A stretch of DNA of 64,000 nucleotides from Brevibacillus brevis NBRC 100599 (GTDB taxonomy: Bacteria > Bacillota > Bacilli > Brevibacillales > Brevibacillaceae). Where the stretch lies: assembly GCF_000010165.1 (NCBI RefSeq), contig NC_012491.1:545001-609000 (forward strand), given 5' to 3'. The notes beneath the pieces are model-generated. The model had not been told where the DNA came from and made no database searches. It saw only the letters and a list, made by a program, of their open reading frames with translations. Position numbers and translations under genes: made by a program. How positions within the stretch are numbered: position 1 is the first letter of the stretch; the number at the start of each line of letters is the position of its first letter. Positions 8,855-17,031 of this stretch are shown in pieces.

Positions 8855-8923
8855 GTTCGTATATTCTTGAGAATATGGCTCAAGAGTTTCTACATGGTCG
8901 CCGTTAACGACCTGGCTACGAAC
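8855..8923 (+). promoter_or_regulatory. Guanine-type purine riboswitch upstream of the permease gene
   Basis: P1 arms ttcgta/tacgaa, with 'tatggct', 'gtttctac' and 'ccgttaac' in the conserved order and 'ggctacgaa' closing. The discriminating base is C, so a guanine/hypoxanthine ligand is expected. The leader ends in a terminator at 8989-9028. Confidence 0.9.
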
Positions 8924-8988
8924 AAAATGTCATCGGGATCTGATTTTGTTATTATATTTGGAATTATTCCCGAAGTGTTTTGTTTGAC

Positions 8989-9028
8989 GGCCAGGCGCAT
9001 GATAAGAGCGTCCGGGCCTTTTTTTTGT
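8989..9028 (+). terminator. Riboswitch-controlled terminator in the permease leader
   Basis: A GC-rich stem, ggccaggcgc with gcgtccgggcc, is followed by eight T residues. Confidence 0.83.
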
Positions 9029-9114
9029 GAAAAACGTCGACGTTCTTCGTTTACGGTCGGCAAAAAACAGTTAGACTATTTTTTGCAACAAGTTTAGTAT
9101 GGGGGGACTTATAG

Positions 9115-10491
9115 GTGCGGAAGTATTTCGAGTTTGACAAGCTAGGCACCAATTACCGACGCGAAATCATCGCGGGTATCACTACTTTTTTAGCAATGGC
9201 ATATATTTTGGCTGTCAATCCATTCATTCTCAGTGGTGCGGATCTGCCGCCAGATTTGAAAGCAAACTATCCTGCATTTGGGGCTGTCTTTACCGCAACG
9301 GCTTTGGCTGCTGCTCTCGGTACACTGTTAATGGGTATTTTTGGACGTTTGCCGATCGGTCAAGCTCCGGGAATGGGATTGAACGCATTTTTTACTTATA
9401 CCGTCGTTCTGACGATGCAAATTCCTTGGCAACAGGCTTTGGCTGGCGTATTCCTTTCTTGTACGATCTTTTTGATTCTGTCCCTGACAGGGGTTCGTGA
9501 AGCGATCATCAAAGCGATTCCACAAAGCTTGAAGTACGCAGTTTCGGCAGGGATTGGACTTTTTATCGCGTTTATCGGTTTGAAAAACGCAGGTATCATC
9601 GTAGCCAATGATGCCACCTTCGTAGCACTGGGACATCTGACCTTCTATCACGAGGGCATGAAGCCGGAAGCAATTTTGGCAGCGAAAAATGCATTGCTTG
9701 CTGTGTTTGGTCTGATCGTGACGGTCATTCTGCTTTCTCGCAAAGTCAATGCAGGTATCTTTATCGGGATGTTGATTACGGCGATTACCGGGATGTTTTT
9801 CGGACTGGTGAATCTGCCTGAGCAAGTCGTTTCTGCACCACCTAGCCTTGCTCCTACATTCGGTGCTGCGTTCGAATATCTCGGTAATCCATCCGCTTTG
9901 TTCACCGTGAACATGCTGATTGTTGTGTTGACATTCTTGTTTGTAGACTTTTTCGATGCCACAGGTACGCTCTTGGGTGTAGCGAGCCAAGCGGGGTTGC
10001 TCCGCGAAGACGGCAACTTGCCACGTCCAGGAAAAGCACTCGCTTCCGATGCAATTGCAGGTATGGCGGGTGCGGTACTCGGTACCTCTACCACTACAGC
10101 TTACGTTGAGTCGACAGCAGGGGTAGCGGCAGGCGGACGCTCCGGATTTACCGCAGTTGTTACAGGGATTATGTTCCTGCTGGCGTTGTTCTTCTCACCG
10201 ATTCTTGCGATTGTCACACCTGCGGTTACGGCACCAGCGCTCATTATCGTCGGTGTTCTGATGGCTTCTCACATTGCAAAAGTGGCTTGGGATGACCTGG
10301 ATGAAGCGTTCCCTGCATTCCTGACCATTTTGTTGATGCCATTGACTTACAGTATTGCAACAGGTATTGCAACGGGCTTTATCGTTTATCCAGTGATGAA
10401 GGTAATGAAGGGCAAGGCTCGCGAAGTGCATCCCGCGATGTATGTGCTGTTCTTCGTCTTCCTGGCGTACTTCATCTGGTTGCGCGAATAG
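9115..10491 (+). CDS. pbuG: Hypoxanthine/guanine permease (PbuG/PbuO, AzgA type)
   Basis: A 458-residue integral membrane protein with about 12 helices, of the nucleobase permease family. The N-terminus (ITTFLAMAYILAVNP) and the motif GQAPGMGLNAFF are typical of PbuG/AzgA proteins, which import hypoxanthine and guanine. The start is GTG, 8-9 bases after GGGGGGA; no ATG lies closer. It is a single gene with its own promoter, a PurBox-like site, a guanine riboswitch and a terminator, so repression when purines are plentiful is expected. Whether it is the PbuG or the PbuO orthologue cannot be settled from the sequence alone. Confidence 0.92.
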   Translation: MRKYFEFDKLGTNYRREIIAGITTFLAMAYILAVNPFILSGADLPPDLKANYPAFGAVFTATALAAALGTLLMGIFGRLPIGQAPGMGLNAFFTYTVVLTMQIPWQQALAGVFLSCTIFLILSLTGVREAIIKAIPQSLKYAVSAGIGLFIAFIGLKNAGIIVANDATFVALGHLTFYHEGMKPEAILAAKNALLAVFGLIVTVILLSRKVNAGIFIGMLITAITGMFFGLVNLPEQVVSAPPSLAPTFGAAFEYLGNPSALFTVNMLIVVLTFLFVDFFDATGTLLGVASQAGLLREDGNLPRPGKALASDAIAGMAGAVLGTSTTTAYVESTAGVAAGGRSGFTAVVTGIMFLLALFFSPILAIVTPAVTAPALIIVGVLMASHIAKVAWDDLDEAFPAFLTILLMPLTYSIATGIATGFIVYPVMKVMKGKAREVHPAMYVLFFVFLAYFIWLRE

Positions 10492-10506
10492 GATTATTTG
10501 GGAATG

Positions 10507-10539
10507 AGGCTCTTCGTCTACTGGACGGGGAGCTTTTTT
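10507..10539 (+). terminator. Terminator after the permease gene
   Basis: The stem ggctcttcgtc/gacggggagct, with two wobble pairs, ends in seven T residues. Confidence 0.8.
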
Positions 10540-10550
10540 TGCGCTATGAT
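10522..10550 (+). promoter_or_regulatory. Likely promoter for the HisRS-like gene leader
   Basis: TATGAT (10545-10550) lies 17 bp after TGGACG (10522-10527, 4 of 6 matches). It overlaps the preceding terminator and would start the transcript just before the leader peptide. Confidence 0.5.
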
Positions 10551-10589
10551 AGGAAAAATCTTTTTTCACGGAAGGATGGACCGATTCCC

Positions 10590-10634
10590 ATGACAGGTCT
10601 AAACATGTTCCTTCAACAGCATCACCACACGTAG
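10590..10634 (+). CDS. His-rich leader peptide (MTGLNMFLQQHHHT)
   Basis: A 14-codon reading frame encodes three consecutive His codons (CAT CAC CAC) just before its stop. A ribosome site (GGAAGGATGG) lies upstream. It sits between a candidate promoter and a terminator in front of a histidyl-tRNA synthetase-like gene. This is the layout of a ribosome-mediated attenuation leader. The stop codon immediately precedes the first pairing segment (10635-10642), so ribosome position could decide folding. No T-box signature (TGGNACCGCG) is visible. Confidence 0.75.
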   Translation: MTGLNMFLQQHHHT

Positions 10635-10749
10635 AGCGTTTGTATCTTCGGAAATTTTTCCGCAGGTGCAAGCGCTTCTTGTGCTTCGTGCCTGCGGTGG
10701 TGTATTTAGGAAGCCATGCGGGCAAGAAGTTGCCTTGCATGGCTTTTTT
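10635..10749 (+). promoter_or_regulatory. Attenuator leader with alternative hairpins and terminator
   Basis: Visible pairings: A (agcgtttg, 10635-10642) with B (caagcgct, 10669-10676); B region CCGCAGG (10660-10666) with C CCTGCGG (10691-10697); C tgcctgc (10690-10696) with D gcgggca (10718-10724); and D within the terminator AGCCATGC...GCATGGCT (10711-10745) plus a T-run. A stall at the first His codon would leave A free, allow A:B and C:D, and prevent termination. A ribosome at the stop codon would cover A, allow B:C, and favour the terminator. The logic is inferred by hand. Confidence 0.65.
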
Positions 10750-10785
10750 GGTTTTCTCTATCTGATAAAAGAAAGGGTGTTATTC

Positions 10786-12087
10786 ATGGAAAACGAAGTA
10801 TTAAAAACGGTAAAAGGCACAAAAGATTTCATGCCGCAGGAGCAGATGCAACGAAACTGGATACGACGGACGCTCGAGGCTGTGTTTGAGACATACGGCT
10901 GCAAGCCATTGGAGACGCCTATGTTGCAGCACTACGAATTGCTGGCATCCAAGTACGGCGGCGGGGATGAGATCTTGAAGGAAGTGTATCGTTTGAACGA
11001 CCAAGGAGATAGAGAGCTCGGCCTGCGTTATGATTTGACTGTACCGTTGACAAAGGTAGTGGGCATGAATCCTGAGATGCGGATGCCGTTCAAGCGGTAT
11101 GAGATCGGAAAAGTATTTCGGGACGGCCCAGTAAAAACCGGACGTTTGCGCGAATTTATTCAATGCGATGTCGATATCGTGGGAACGACATCGGTGCTGG
11201 CTGAAGCAGAATTGCTCAGTATGGCTTTTGAGGCATTCAAGCGGTTGGGGCTCGACGTGTACATTGAGGTCAACAACCGCAAGCTGTTATCTGGGGTGCT
11301 TCAGGAGCTGGGAGTTCCCGTAGAGCGGGCCGGGGATGTCATGCTGTCGCTGGATAAGCTCGAGAAAATCGGCGTGGACGGAGTGCGTGATGACTTGCGG
11401 GAGCGAAACGTCGAGGAGTCACTCGTGTTGGCCATTACGTCTTTCCTGCAAGAAGGTGTGATTACCCTGGATCTGTTGAAAGAGCGCTTTACATCCCCGC
11501 TAGTTCAGGAAGGGATTCGGGAGCTGCGTGAAATGCTTGCTTATGTAACAGGAGCGGGTGTGGCTGGGGAGCTTCGTTTCTCGCCATTTTTGGCAAGAGG
11601 CTTAGGGATCTACACGGGGATTGTGTATGAGATCTTTTTGCAGGATGGAAGTATGACGTCCAGTATCGGTAGTGGGGGACGTTACGATCAGATTATCGGT
11701 CGGCTTTTAGATGATGGAAGAGAGTATCCCGCTGTCGGGATTTCTTTTGGATTGGATGTCATTCTTGCAGCGCTGGCAAATCGCAACACGGAGGAGCAGA
11801 GAGCTGCCGATGTACTCGTTATTCCCCTCGGGACAGAAGCATCCAGTCTTGGCCTGGCCAATCGATTGCGCGAGAGCGGTATTAGAGTCGAGCTGGAGCT
11901 GACTGGTAGACGACTGAAAAAAGCACTCGATTATGCAAACAAGGAAGGCTTTGCTTTTGCCTTGATCTATGGGGAAAACGAAGTGAACAGTGGGCAGGTC
12001 GTCGTACGAGATATGCGAGAGGGAACAGAACAGCCGGTTCCTTTGGAGTTGGTTGAAAAGTGGCTGTCCGACAAGCTATCAGGGTAA
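10786..12087 (+). CDS. hisS: Histidyl-tRNA synthetase-like class II enzyme
   Basis: A 433-residue class II aaRS of the HisRS/HisZ family. Family features: VKGTKDF near the N-terminus, motif 2 region with REFIQCDVDIVG, SIGSGGRYD, and class II motif 3 with GISFGLDVI. A C-terminal anticodon-binding domain is present (about residues 340-430, starting near ADVLVIPLG). That favours HisRS over the HisZ regulatory subunit, which lacks it. The histidine loop reads RGLGIYTG, where typical HisRS has GLDYYTG, so substrate use deserves a check. The QCDVDIVG motif resembles archaeal/eukaryotic-type HisRS, so this may be a second copy. No hisG or other his gene follows. Start ATG 10786 has AAAGGGTG seven bases upstream. 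Confidence 0.85.
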   Translation: MENEVLKTVKGTKDFMPQEQMQRNWIRRTLEAVFETYGCKPLETPMLQHYELLASKYGGGDEILKEVYRLNDQGDRELGLRYDLTVPLTKVVGMNPEMRMPFKRYEIGKVFRDGPVKTGRLREFIQCDVDIVGTTSVLAEAELLSMAFEAFKRLGLDVYIEVNNRKLLSGVLQELGVPVERAGDVMLSLDKLEKIGVDGVRDDLRERNVEESLVLAITSFLQEGVITLDLLKERFTSPLVQEGIRELREMLAYVTGAGVAGELRFSPFLARGLGIYTGIVYEIFLQDGSMTSSIGSGGRYDQIIGRLLDDGREYPAVGISFGLDVILAALANRNTEEQRAADVLVIPLGTEASSLGLANRLRESGIRVELELTGRRLKKALDYANKEGFAFALIYGENEVNSGQVVVRDMREGTEQPVPLELVEKWLSDKLSG

Positions 12088-12146
12088 AGAGGAAAGATAG
12101 TCTTTTTCTTCCATTTTTTGTACAGTAGAGAAAAGGGGGAGATGGC

Positions 12147-13643
12147 GTGAAGAAATGGGTCTCACTGGTCGGTTGTAGCTTATTGTTTTTGACGTGGATG
12201 TTGCCTGTAAATGCTGAGGAGGGTACTGCGCTTACGCGTAAACCCCTCTATCAGGCTGATGTGCGAATTGATCCAATCAAGAAGGAAGTAGCAGGAACCG
12301 TAACGATTACCTTTTGGCCAAAAGACCCTACTCGTGCCTATCTCCATCTTTACCCGAACGTATTTACAGAAGAGCATCAAGGCATGCTATGGGAGGAACT
12401 TTTAGGCAATGGCCCAACGCTTGGCACATACACTAATAAAAAGCTACTGGTCGATGGCATTGCGGTTGCCAGTAAACAGACGAAAGACCTGAACATATTC
12501 GAAGTGCCTCTAGAAGGACAGACGGGCCCACGAACGATCGTGATGGAGTTCGAGATGACTCTTCCGCGAAACGACGGCAGGATGTCGTACGATGACCACT
12601 CACTCTGGCTGGGGAACTGGCTCCCGGTTCTTGCGGTGTACGATAAAGAAGGCTGGCATCTCGATCCGTACGAGCCTGTCGGTGATCCATTTTATAGTGA
12701 GAACGCAGATTATGAGGTGAACGTGACGCTGCCAAAAGAGTATCAGCTGGCGAGCACAGCGCCTGATATGGCTGCGAAGCAGGTTTCTACTCGTGAGGGA
12801 GAAAAGAGGATACAGCTCGGTGCAGAAAATGTGAGGGATTTTGCCCTCGTCGTTATGGATGCCTCCTATCAGCGAACGGAAACAAAGGTGGGCGAAACAG
12901 TCGTCCGAACATGGTGGCGGAAAACAGATGATCCGGAAACTGCTGAGCAGATTCATGAAGCAGCAGCGAAGTCTCTGGCCTATTTTCATCATCAATTGGG
13001 CGCCTACCCCTATACCGAATACGATGTGGTAAGAACCGGTGGCGCAATAAATGGAATGGAGTACCCAGCATTGGTCTTTCTCGACGGGCGTCATTTCTTT
13101 TCAGGGGAAGAAACAGGTATTGTCACGGTTGTCCATGAGACGGCACATCAGTGGTTTTACGGATTACTCGGAAATAATCAGGTAAAGGAAGCATGGCTGG
13201 ATGAGGGATTCACAGAGTACGTGACACTCTCATACTTATCTCAGCAAGACCCGCTGTTGGGAGCAGAGCGGGTACGCAGACGGCTGGGGCAGGGCACCTC
13301 TGTTCAGTATTACGTGGCAGAGGAACAACGTCCTTGGCAAGCGCTGTCTGCATTTCCTAATAATCAAAGTTATAGCGATCTCGTTTATTCCCGTACGTCC
13401 TCGATGCTGTGGCTATTGCAGGGAGCGTGGGGGGAAGAAAGGGTACATGACGTTTTAAAACAGTATGTCGAGAAGTATCGTTATCAGGTGGTGACCGGGA
13501 AGGAATGGGGAGCCTTTCTATCTGAGATGGCCGGAGAAGATGCGGGCGCTTTCTTGGACTATTGGTTGAAAGTAGACATGTCCCAGCAGGAACAGGCAGC
13601 TGCTTGGCTAGAGCGCCAACGTCTCAAGCATCAGAAGAAGTAA
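12147..13643 (+). CDS. Secreted M1-family zinc metallopeptidase, first of a tandem pair
   Basis: A 498-residue protein with a signal peptide (MKK..LFLTWMLPVNA, cleavage near residue 24), so it should act outside the membrane. Zinc site HETAH (H330, H334) with E353 in WLDEGF gives the HExxH-x18-E gluzincin pattern. INGMEYP is the equivalent of the GAMEN exopeptidase motif. It is shorter than classical aminopeptidase N because the C-terminal HEAT-like domain is missing, as in other Bacillales secreted M1 homologues. The GTG start follows AAGGGGGAGA. The next gene is a clear paralogue 19 bases downstream, so the two form an operon. The substrate is unknown. Confidence 0.9.
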   Translation: MKKWVSLVGCSLLFLTWMLPVNAEEGTALTRKPLYQADVRIDPIKKEVAGTVTITFWPKDPTRAYLHLYPNVFTEEHQGMLWEELLGNGPTLGTYTNKKLLVDGIAVASKQTKDLNIFEVPLEGQTGPRTIVMEFEMTLPRNDGRMSYDDHSLWLGNWLPVLAVYDKEGWHLDPYEPVGDPFYSENADYEVNVTLPKEYQLASTAPDMAAKQVSTREGEKRIQLGAENVRDFALVVMDASYQRTETKVGETVVRTWWRKTDDPETAEQIHEAAAKSLAYFHHQLGAYPYTEYDVVRTGGAINGMEYPALVFLDGRHFFSGEETGIVTVVHETAHQWFYGLLGNNQVKEAWLDEGFTEYVTLSYLSQQDPLLGAERVRRRLGQGTSVQYYVAEEQRPWQALSAFPNNQSYSDLVYSRTSSMLWLLQGAWGEERVHDVLKQYVEKYRYQVVTGKEWGAFLSEMAGEDAGAFLDYWLKVDMSQQEQAAAWLERQRLKHQKK

Positions 13644-13662
13644 TCGAAGGCAGGGGATCACG

Positions 13663-15201
13663 ATGTGGCGGAAGCATTGGGTGGTCATCGTCGCAGTAGG
13701 AGTCGTTTTGACTGTATTCTTGAACATCCGGCCTTGGACAGGGCAGGCTGGCGTAGATGCTCAGGAGATTGTGCCGATTGGTCACAAGCAGGCTGCAGTC
13801 ACTTACAAGGCCGACGTACAAATCGATATGAACAAGCACATGGTGAAAGGCATGCTGACGGCTCGTTTTTTCCCAAAAGATGACCAAGCTTTTTTTCATT
13901 TATATCCCAATGCTTTCTCTGCAAATGCTGCTCTCAGTGGAGAGAATTGGGAGGCTGTGCTGGGCAAACAGCGTGAGCCTGGCGGTATCAGGATAAACGA
14001 AGTACGAGTAAACGGAAAAAGTGTCGGCGTACAGTATGCAGGAAAGACCAATATGCTTTTACAAGTGCCCCTTCCTGCAAGAACTTCGAACGCTGAGACG
14101 GTGGTGGAGATGAATTTTCAGCTAGAGGTACCTTATAACAATGGGCGAATGTCTTACCATGATCATGCGATGTGGCTGGGCAATTGGCTGCCGATCCTGG
14201 CGGTCAAGGATGTAGGAGGCTGGCGGCTCGATCCTTATTCCGCGATAGGCGATCCTTTTTACTCGGATGTGGCGAATTATCATTTACGTGTGCAGTTATC
14301 AGAGGGGTACCAGCTTGCTACGAGTGGATTAGAGAGCGTGGCTGTCATTACCGAGACGAGACCGCAACGGTTAAAAATCTATGAGGTGGACGCATGGAAC
14401 GTTCGGGATTTTGCCCTTGTCGTCATGGACGATACGTACCAGCCTATATCTGGCAAGGTCGGAGAAACCATCGTACGTACATGGGTGCAGATAAGTGATG
14501 ACCCGCAAAACGTAGAACGAATCCATGAGACTGCCAGGGAGTCTCTCGACTATTACGGAAAACAGTTCGGAGTGTATCCGTATAAGGAATACGATGTTGT
14601 CAAAACAGGCGGCTTCTTTGGAGGTATGGAATACCCGGGCCTCGTTTTTATTGCCCAGGAGTATTTTGACCGCAGCGATGCTATGGGGGAAGCGATCGTA
14701 GCGCATGAGACGGCACATCAGTGGTTTTACGGGTTGGTCGGAAACGACGAGGTGCGAGAGGCGTGGCTGGATGAGGGACTGACAGATTATGCGACGATGA
14801 TATTTTTGCAGCAAAAGTCTCCCACGCGTTCACAAGCGTATATTCAGATGCGGCTAGGTCAAGCACGTGCAGCGGAAGGATATGCGAATCAAGGAGTCAC
14901 TGCAAAGTCGTCCGTGGAGGCTTTTCCAGACTGGAGGAGCTACAATGACCTCGTCTACGGACGAGCGGGTGCCATGTGGTGGAACTTGAAAGAAGAATGG
15001 GGAGTCGAACGACTGCATCAGATGTTGCGTCAATATGTACGAGATCATCAATACAAGCAGGCGAATGGGGAGCAAATCAGCTTGCTATTGACTACTGCTG
15101 CCGGGGCGGATGCCAGTCCCTATTTAGATTATTGGCTTCAGGTCGAGCTAGAGAAAGCCGAAGCGGCCAACGATTGGGTAGAAAAAGGCAAACACGAATA
15201 A
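13663..15201 (+). CDS. M1-family zinc metallopeptidase, second of a tandem pair
   Basis: A 512-residue paralogue of the preceding protein. The N-terminal hydrophobic segment (about residues 6-20) is a signal peptide or anchor. Zinc ligands are H348 and H352 in HETAHQWFYG with E371 in WLDEGL; GGMEYP is the GAMEN equivalent. The two proteins share long stretches, for example the MSYDDHSLWLGNW / MSYHDHAMWLGNW region and the DPY..GDPFY region. They therefore arose by tandem duplication. Start ATG 13663 lies behind AGGGGA. No terminator is obvious after it; the purE promoter begins about 40 bases downstream. Confidence 0.9.
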   Translation: MWRKHWVVIVAVGVVLTVFLNIRPWTGQAGVDAQEIVPIGHKQAAVTYKADVQIDMNKHMVKGMLTARFFPKDDQAFFHLYPNAFSANAALSGENWEAVLGKQREPGGIRINEVRVNGKSVGVQYAGKTNMLLQVPLPARTSNAETVVEMNFQLEVPYNNGRMSYHDHAMWLGNWLPILAVKDVGGWRLDPYSAIGDPFYSDVANYHLRVQLSEGYQLATSGLESVAVITETRPQRLKIYEVDAWNVRDFALVVMDDTYQPISGKVGETIVRTWVQISDDPQNVERIHETARESLDYYGKQFGVYPYKEYDVVKTGGFFGGMEYPGLVFIAQEYFDRSDAMGEAIVAHETAHQWFYGLVGNDEVREAWLDEGLTDYATMIFLQQKSPTRSQAYIQMRLGQARAAEGYANQGVTAKSSVEAFPDWRSYNDLVYGRAGAMWWNLKEEWGVERLHQMLRQYVRDHQYKQANGEQISLLLTTAAGADASPYLDYWLQVELEKAEAANDWVEKGKHE

Positions 15202-15221
15202 TTTTTGATTTATCATTTTAA

Positions 15222-15234
15222 AATGTTCGGAAAC
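15222..15234 (+). promoter_or_regulatory. Candidate PurR box upstream of purE
   Basis: The sequence aatgttcggaaac matches 12 of 13 positions of the inverse Bacillus PurBox. It ends four bases before the -35 box. A weaker second half (gttcgaat) lies at 15290-15297. Confidence 0.6.
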
Positions 15235-15238
15235 GAGG

Positions 15239-15268
15239 TTGACAGGCAAACTTTCTCCCTGCTACACT
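15239..15268 (+). promoter_or_regulatory. Sigma-A promoter of the purEKB operon
   Basis: TTGACA (15239-15244), an 18-bp spacer and TACACT (15263-15268). Confidence 0.8.
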
Positions 15269-15382
15269 GAATACGTTGAGTGAAAACGAGTTCGAATAGC
15301 CCAGGCGATGAGAGCGGCGCGAAAAGCCGTTAGTCGGTTGGGTTTTCTTCTGATGTTACAAAACGTAGGGGGCGAATGGTTT

Positions 15383-15871
15383 ATGCTACAGCCTTTGGTA
15401 GGAGTCATTATGGGCAGTACGTCAGACTGGGAAACAATGAAGGAAGCTTGCGCAATTTTGGACGAATTGCAGGTGCCGTACGAAAAGAAGGTCGTGTCTG
15501 CACACAGAACGCCAGACTTGATGTTTACGTATGCCGAGACCGCTAAAAGTCGCGGCTTGGAGGTCATTATTGCAGGTGCGGGCGGAGCAGCCCATTTGCC
15601 AGGAATGGTGGCTGCTAAGACAGAGTTGCCTGTCATTGGTGTACCGGTGAAATCATCCAACTTGAATGGTCTCGACTCGCTTTTGTCGATTGTGCAAATG
15701 CCAGGGGGCGTGCCTGTGGCGACGGTTGCGATCGGAAAAGCTGGAGCTATCAATGCAGGGTTATTGGCTGCGCAAATTTTGGGGATCAAATATCCAGACG
15801 TACAAGAGCGGTTCGTGCAAAGACGTGATGATGTACGCAATAAGGTGCTGGAGGCTAGTGAACTCGAATGA
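15383..15871 (+). CDS. purE: N5-carboxyaminoimidazole ribonucleotide mutase
   Basis: A 162-residue class I PurE, full family length. It moves the carboxyl group of N5-CAIR to give CAIR in de novo purine synthesis. Recognised by [19 protein letters not shown] and [12 protein letters not shown], the conserved nucleotide-binding segments. ATG 15383 follows AGGGGGC and gives the family N-terminus; upstream in-frame ATGs at 15308 and 15353 would add an unconserved extension. It is the first gene of an operon with purK (4-base overlap) and purB (4-base overlap). PurR control is likely from the box at 15222-15234. Confidence 0.97.
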   Translation: MLQPLVGVIMGSTSDWETMKEACAILDELQVPYEKKVVSAHRTPDLMFTYAETAKSRGLEVIIAGAGGAAHLPGMVAAKTELPVIGVPVKSSNLNGLDSLLSIVQMPGGVPVATVAIGKAGAINAGLLAAQILGIKYPDVQERFVQRRDDVRNKVLEASELE

Positions 15872-17031
15872 CAACCAAAGACCGTAAGCAAATCAAACCA
15901 GGATCGACCCTAGGAATACTCGGCGGAGGACAGCTTGGACGGATGATTGCTCTTGCGGGACGAGCTATGGGCTACCGCTTTGTCACAATGGACCCAACAG
16001 CAGACGCACCATGCGGCCAAACGGCTGATCGGCAAATTGTTGCCAGCTACGATGATGTAGAAGCAGCGATGCAGCTTGCCTCGGTCAGTGATGTCATCTC
16101 TTATGAATTTGAAAATGTCGATGCACAGGTGGCTGAAGTGTTGGAGAGCCGCGCTTATGTACCGCAGGGAAGCCGCCTTTTGCGTATCACCCAAAACCGG
16201 ATTCGGGAAAAGACCGCTATTCGCGAGATCGGCATCCCGGTTGCTCCGTTTTGTGTCGTGAACAGCTTGGAGGATTTGCAGGACGCCGTGCGTGAACTGG
16301 GGCTGCCTGCTGTTATGAAGACCGCAACCGGTGGCTATGACGGCAAAGGACAATGGGTATTGAGAAGCGAGGCTGAGCTAGCGGAGGCGTACGAAACGTT
16401 GTCCAAAGCAGGTGCAGAGCTGATTGTGGAACAATTTGTACCCTTCCAAATGGAGCTGTCTGTTGTTGCTGCACGCAATCCTGCGGGAGAACTGGCCGTT
16501 TTTCCTGTGTCAGAAAATATTCATCAGGAAAACATCCTGCACCTGAGCATCGTACCCGCTCGTATTTCGGCAGAAGTAGCCGCCCGCGCGGAAGAAATTG
16601 CTCGCACGATTGTAGAAAAGCTGGATGTGGTCGGACTCATTGCAGTTGAGCTGTTTTTGACTGAAGATGGTCAGCTGTATGTCAATGAATTGGCGCCGAG
16701 ACCGCACAACTCCGGGCATTTTACCATGGATGCTTGTGTGACCTCGCAGTTTGAGCAGCATGTTCGGGCGGTTTGCAATCTGCCTTTGGGATCTACAGAG
16801 TTGCTCTCGAGCGTCGTGATGGTTAATATTTTGGGAGAGCATCTACAGCCTGTCATCGATCAGATCGACAAGCTGCCGCGCACAGCCAAGCTCCATTTGT
16901 ACGGAAAAGCAGAGAGCAAGGCCAAGCGGAAAATGGGGCATATCAATGTGCTCGCCCCTACTGTAGAAGAAGCGCTCACCCTGATTGATGAGCTGAAAAT
17001 CTGGACGAATACATCGGAGGTATTATCATGA
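15868..17031 (+). CDS. purK: N5-carboxyaminoimidazole ribonucleotide synthase
   Basis: A 387-residue ATP-grasp enzyme that carboxylates AIR to N5-CAIR using ATP and bicarbonate, feeding PurE. The N-terminal nucleotide-binding motif is [11 protein letters not shown]. The ATP-grasp region includes [13 protein letters not shown], and metal-site residues lie in [13 protein letters not shown]. The length is typical. Its ATG overlaps the purE stop codon (ATGA), so translation is coupled. Confidence 0.97.
   Translation: MTTKDRKQIKPGSTLGILGGGQLGRMIALAGRAMGYRFVTMDPTADAPCGQTADRQIVASYDDVEAAMQLASVSDVISYEFENVDAQVAEVLESRAYVPQGSRLLRITQNRIREKTAIREIGIPVAPFCVVNSLEDLQDAVRELGLPAVMKTATGGYDGKGQWVLRSEAELAEAYETLSKAGAELIVEQFVPFQMELSVVAARNPAGELAVFPVSENIHQENILHLSIVPARISAEVAARAEEIARTIVEKLDVVGLIAVELFLTEDGQLYVNELAPRPHNSGHFTMDACVTSQFEQHVRAVCNLPLGSTELLSSVVMVNILGEHLQPVIDQIDKLPRTAKLHLYGKAESKAKRKMGHINVLAPTVEEALTLIDELKIWTNTSEVLS

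Noticed and set aside
9328-9990. Minus-strand frame of 220 codons opposite the permease gene
   Set aside because: Shadow of the permease gene, rich in Gln/His/Arg as expected for antisense to membrane helices.
10600-10790. T-box riboswitch upstream of the HisRS-like gene
   Set aside because: The T-box sequence TGGNACCGCG and a stem I specifier loop are not found; the His-codon leader explains the terminator better.
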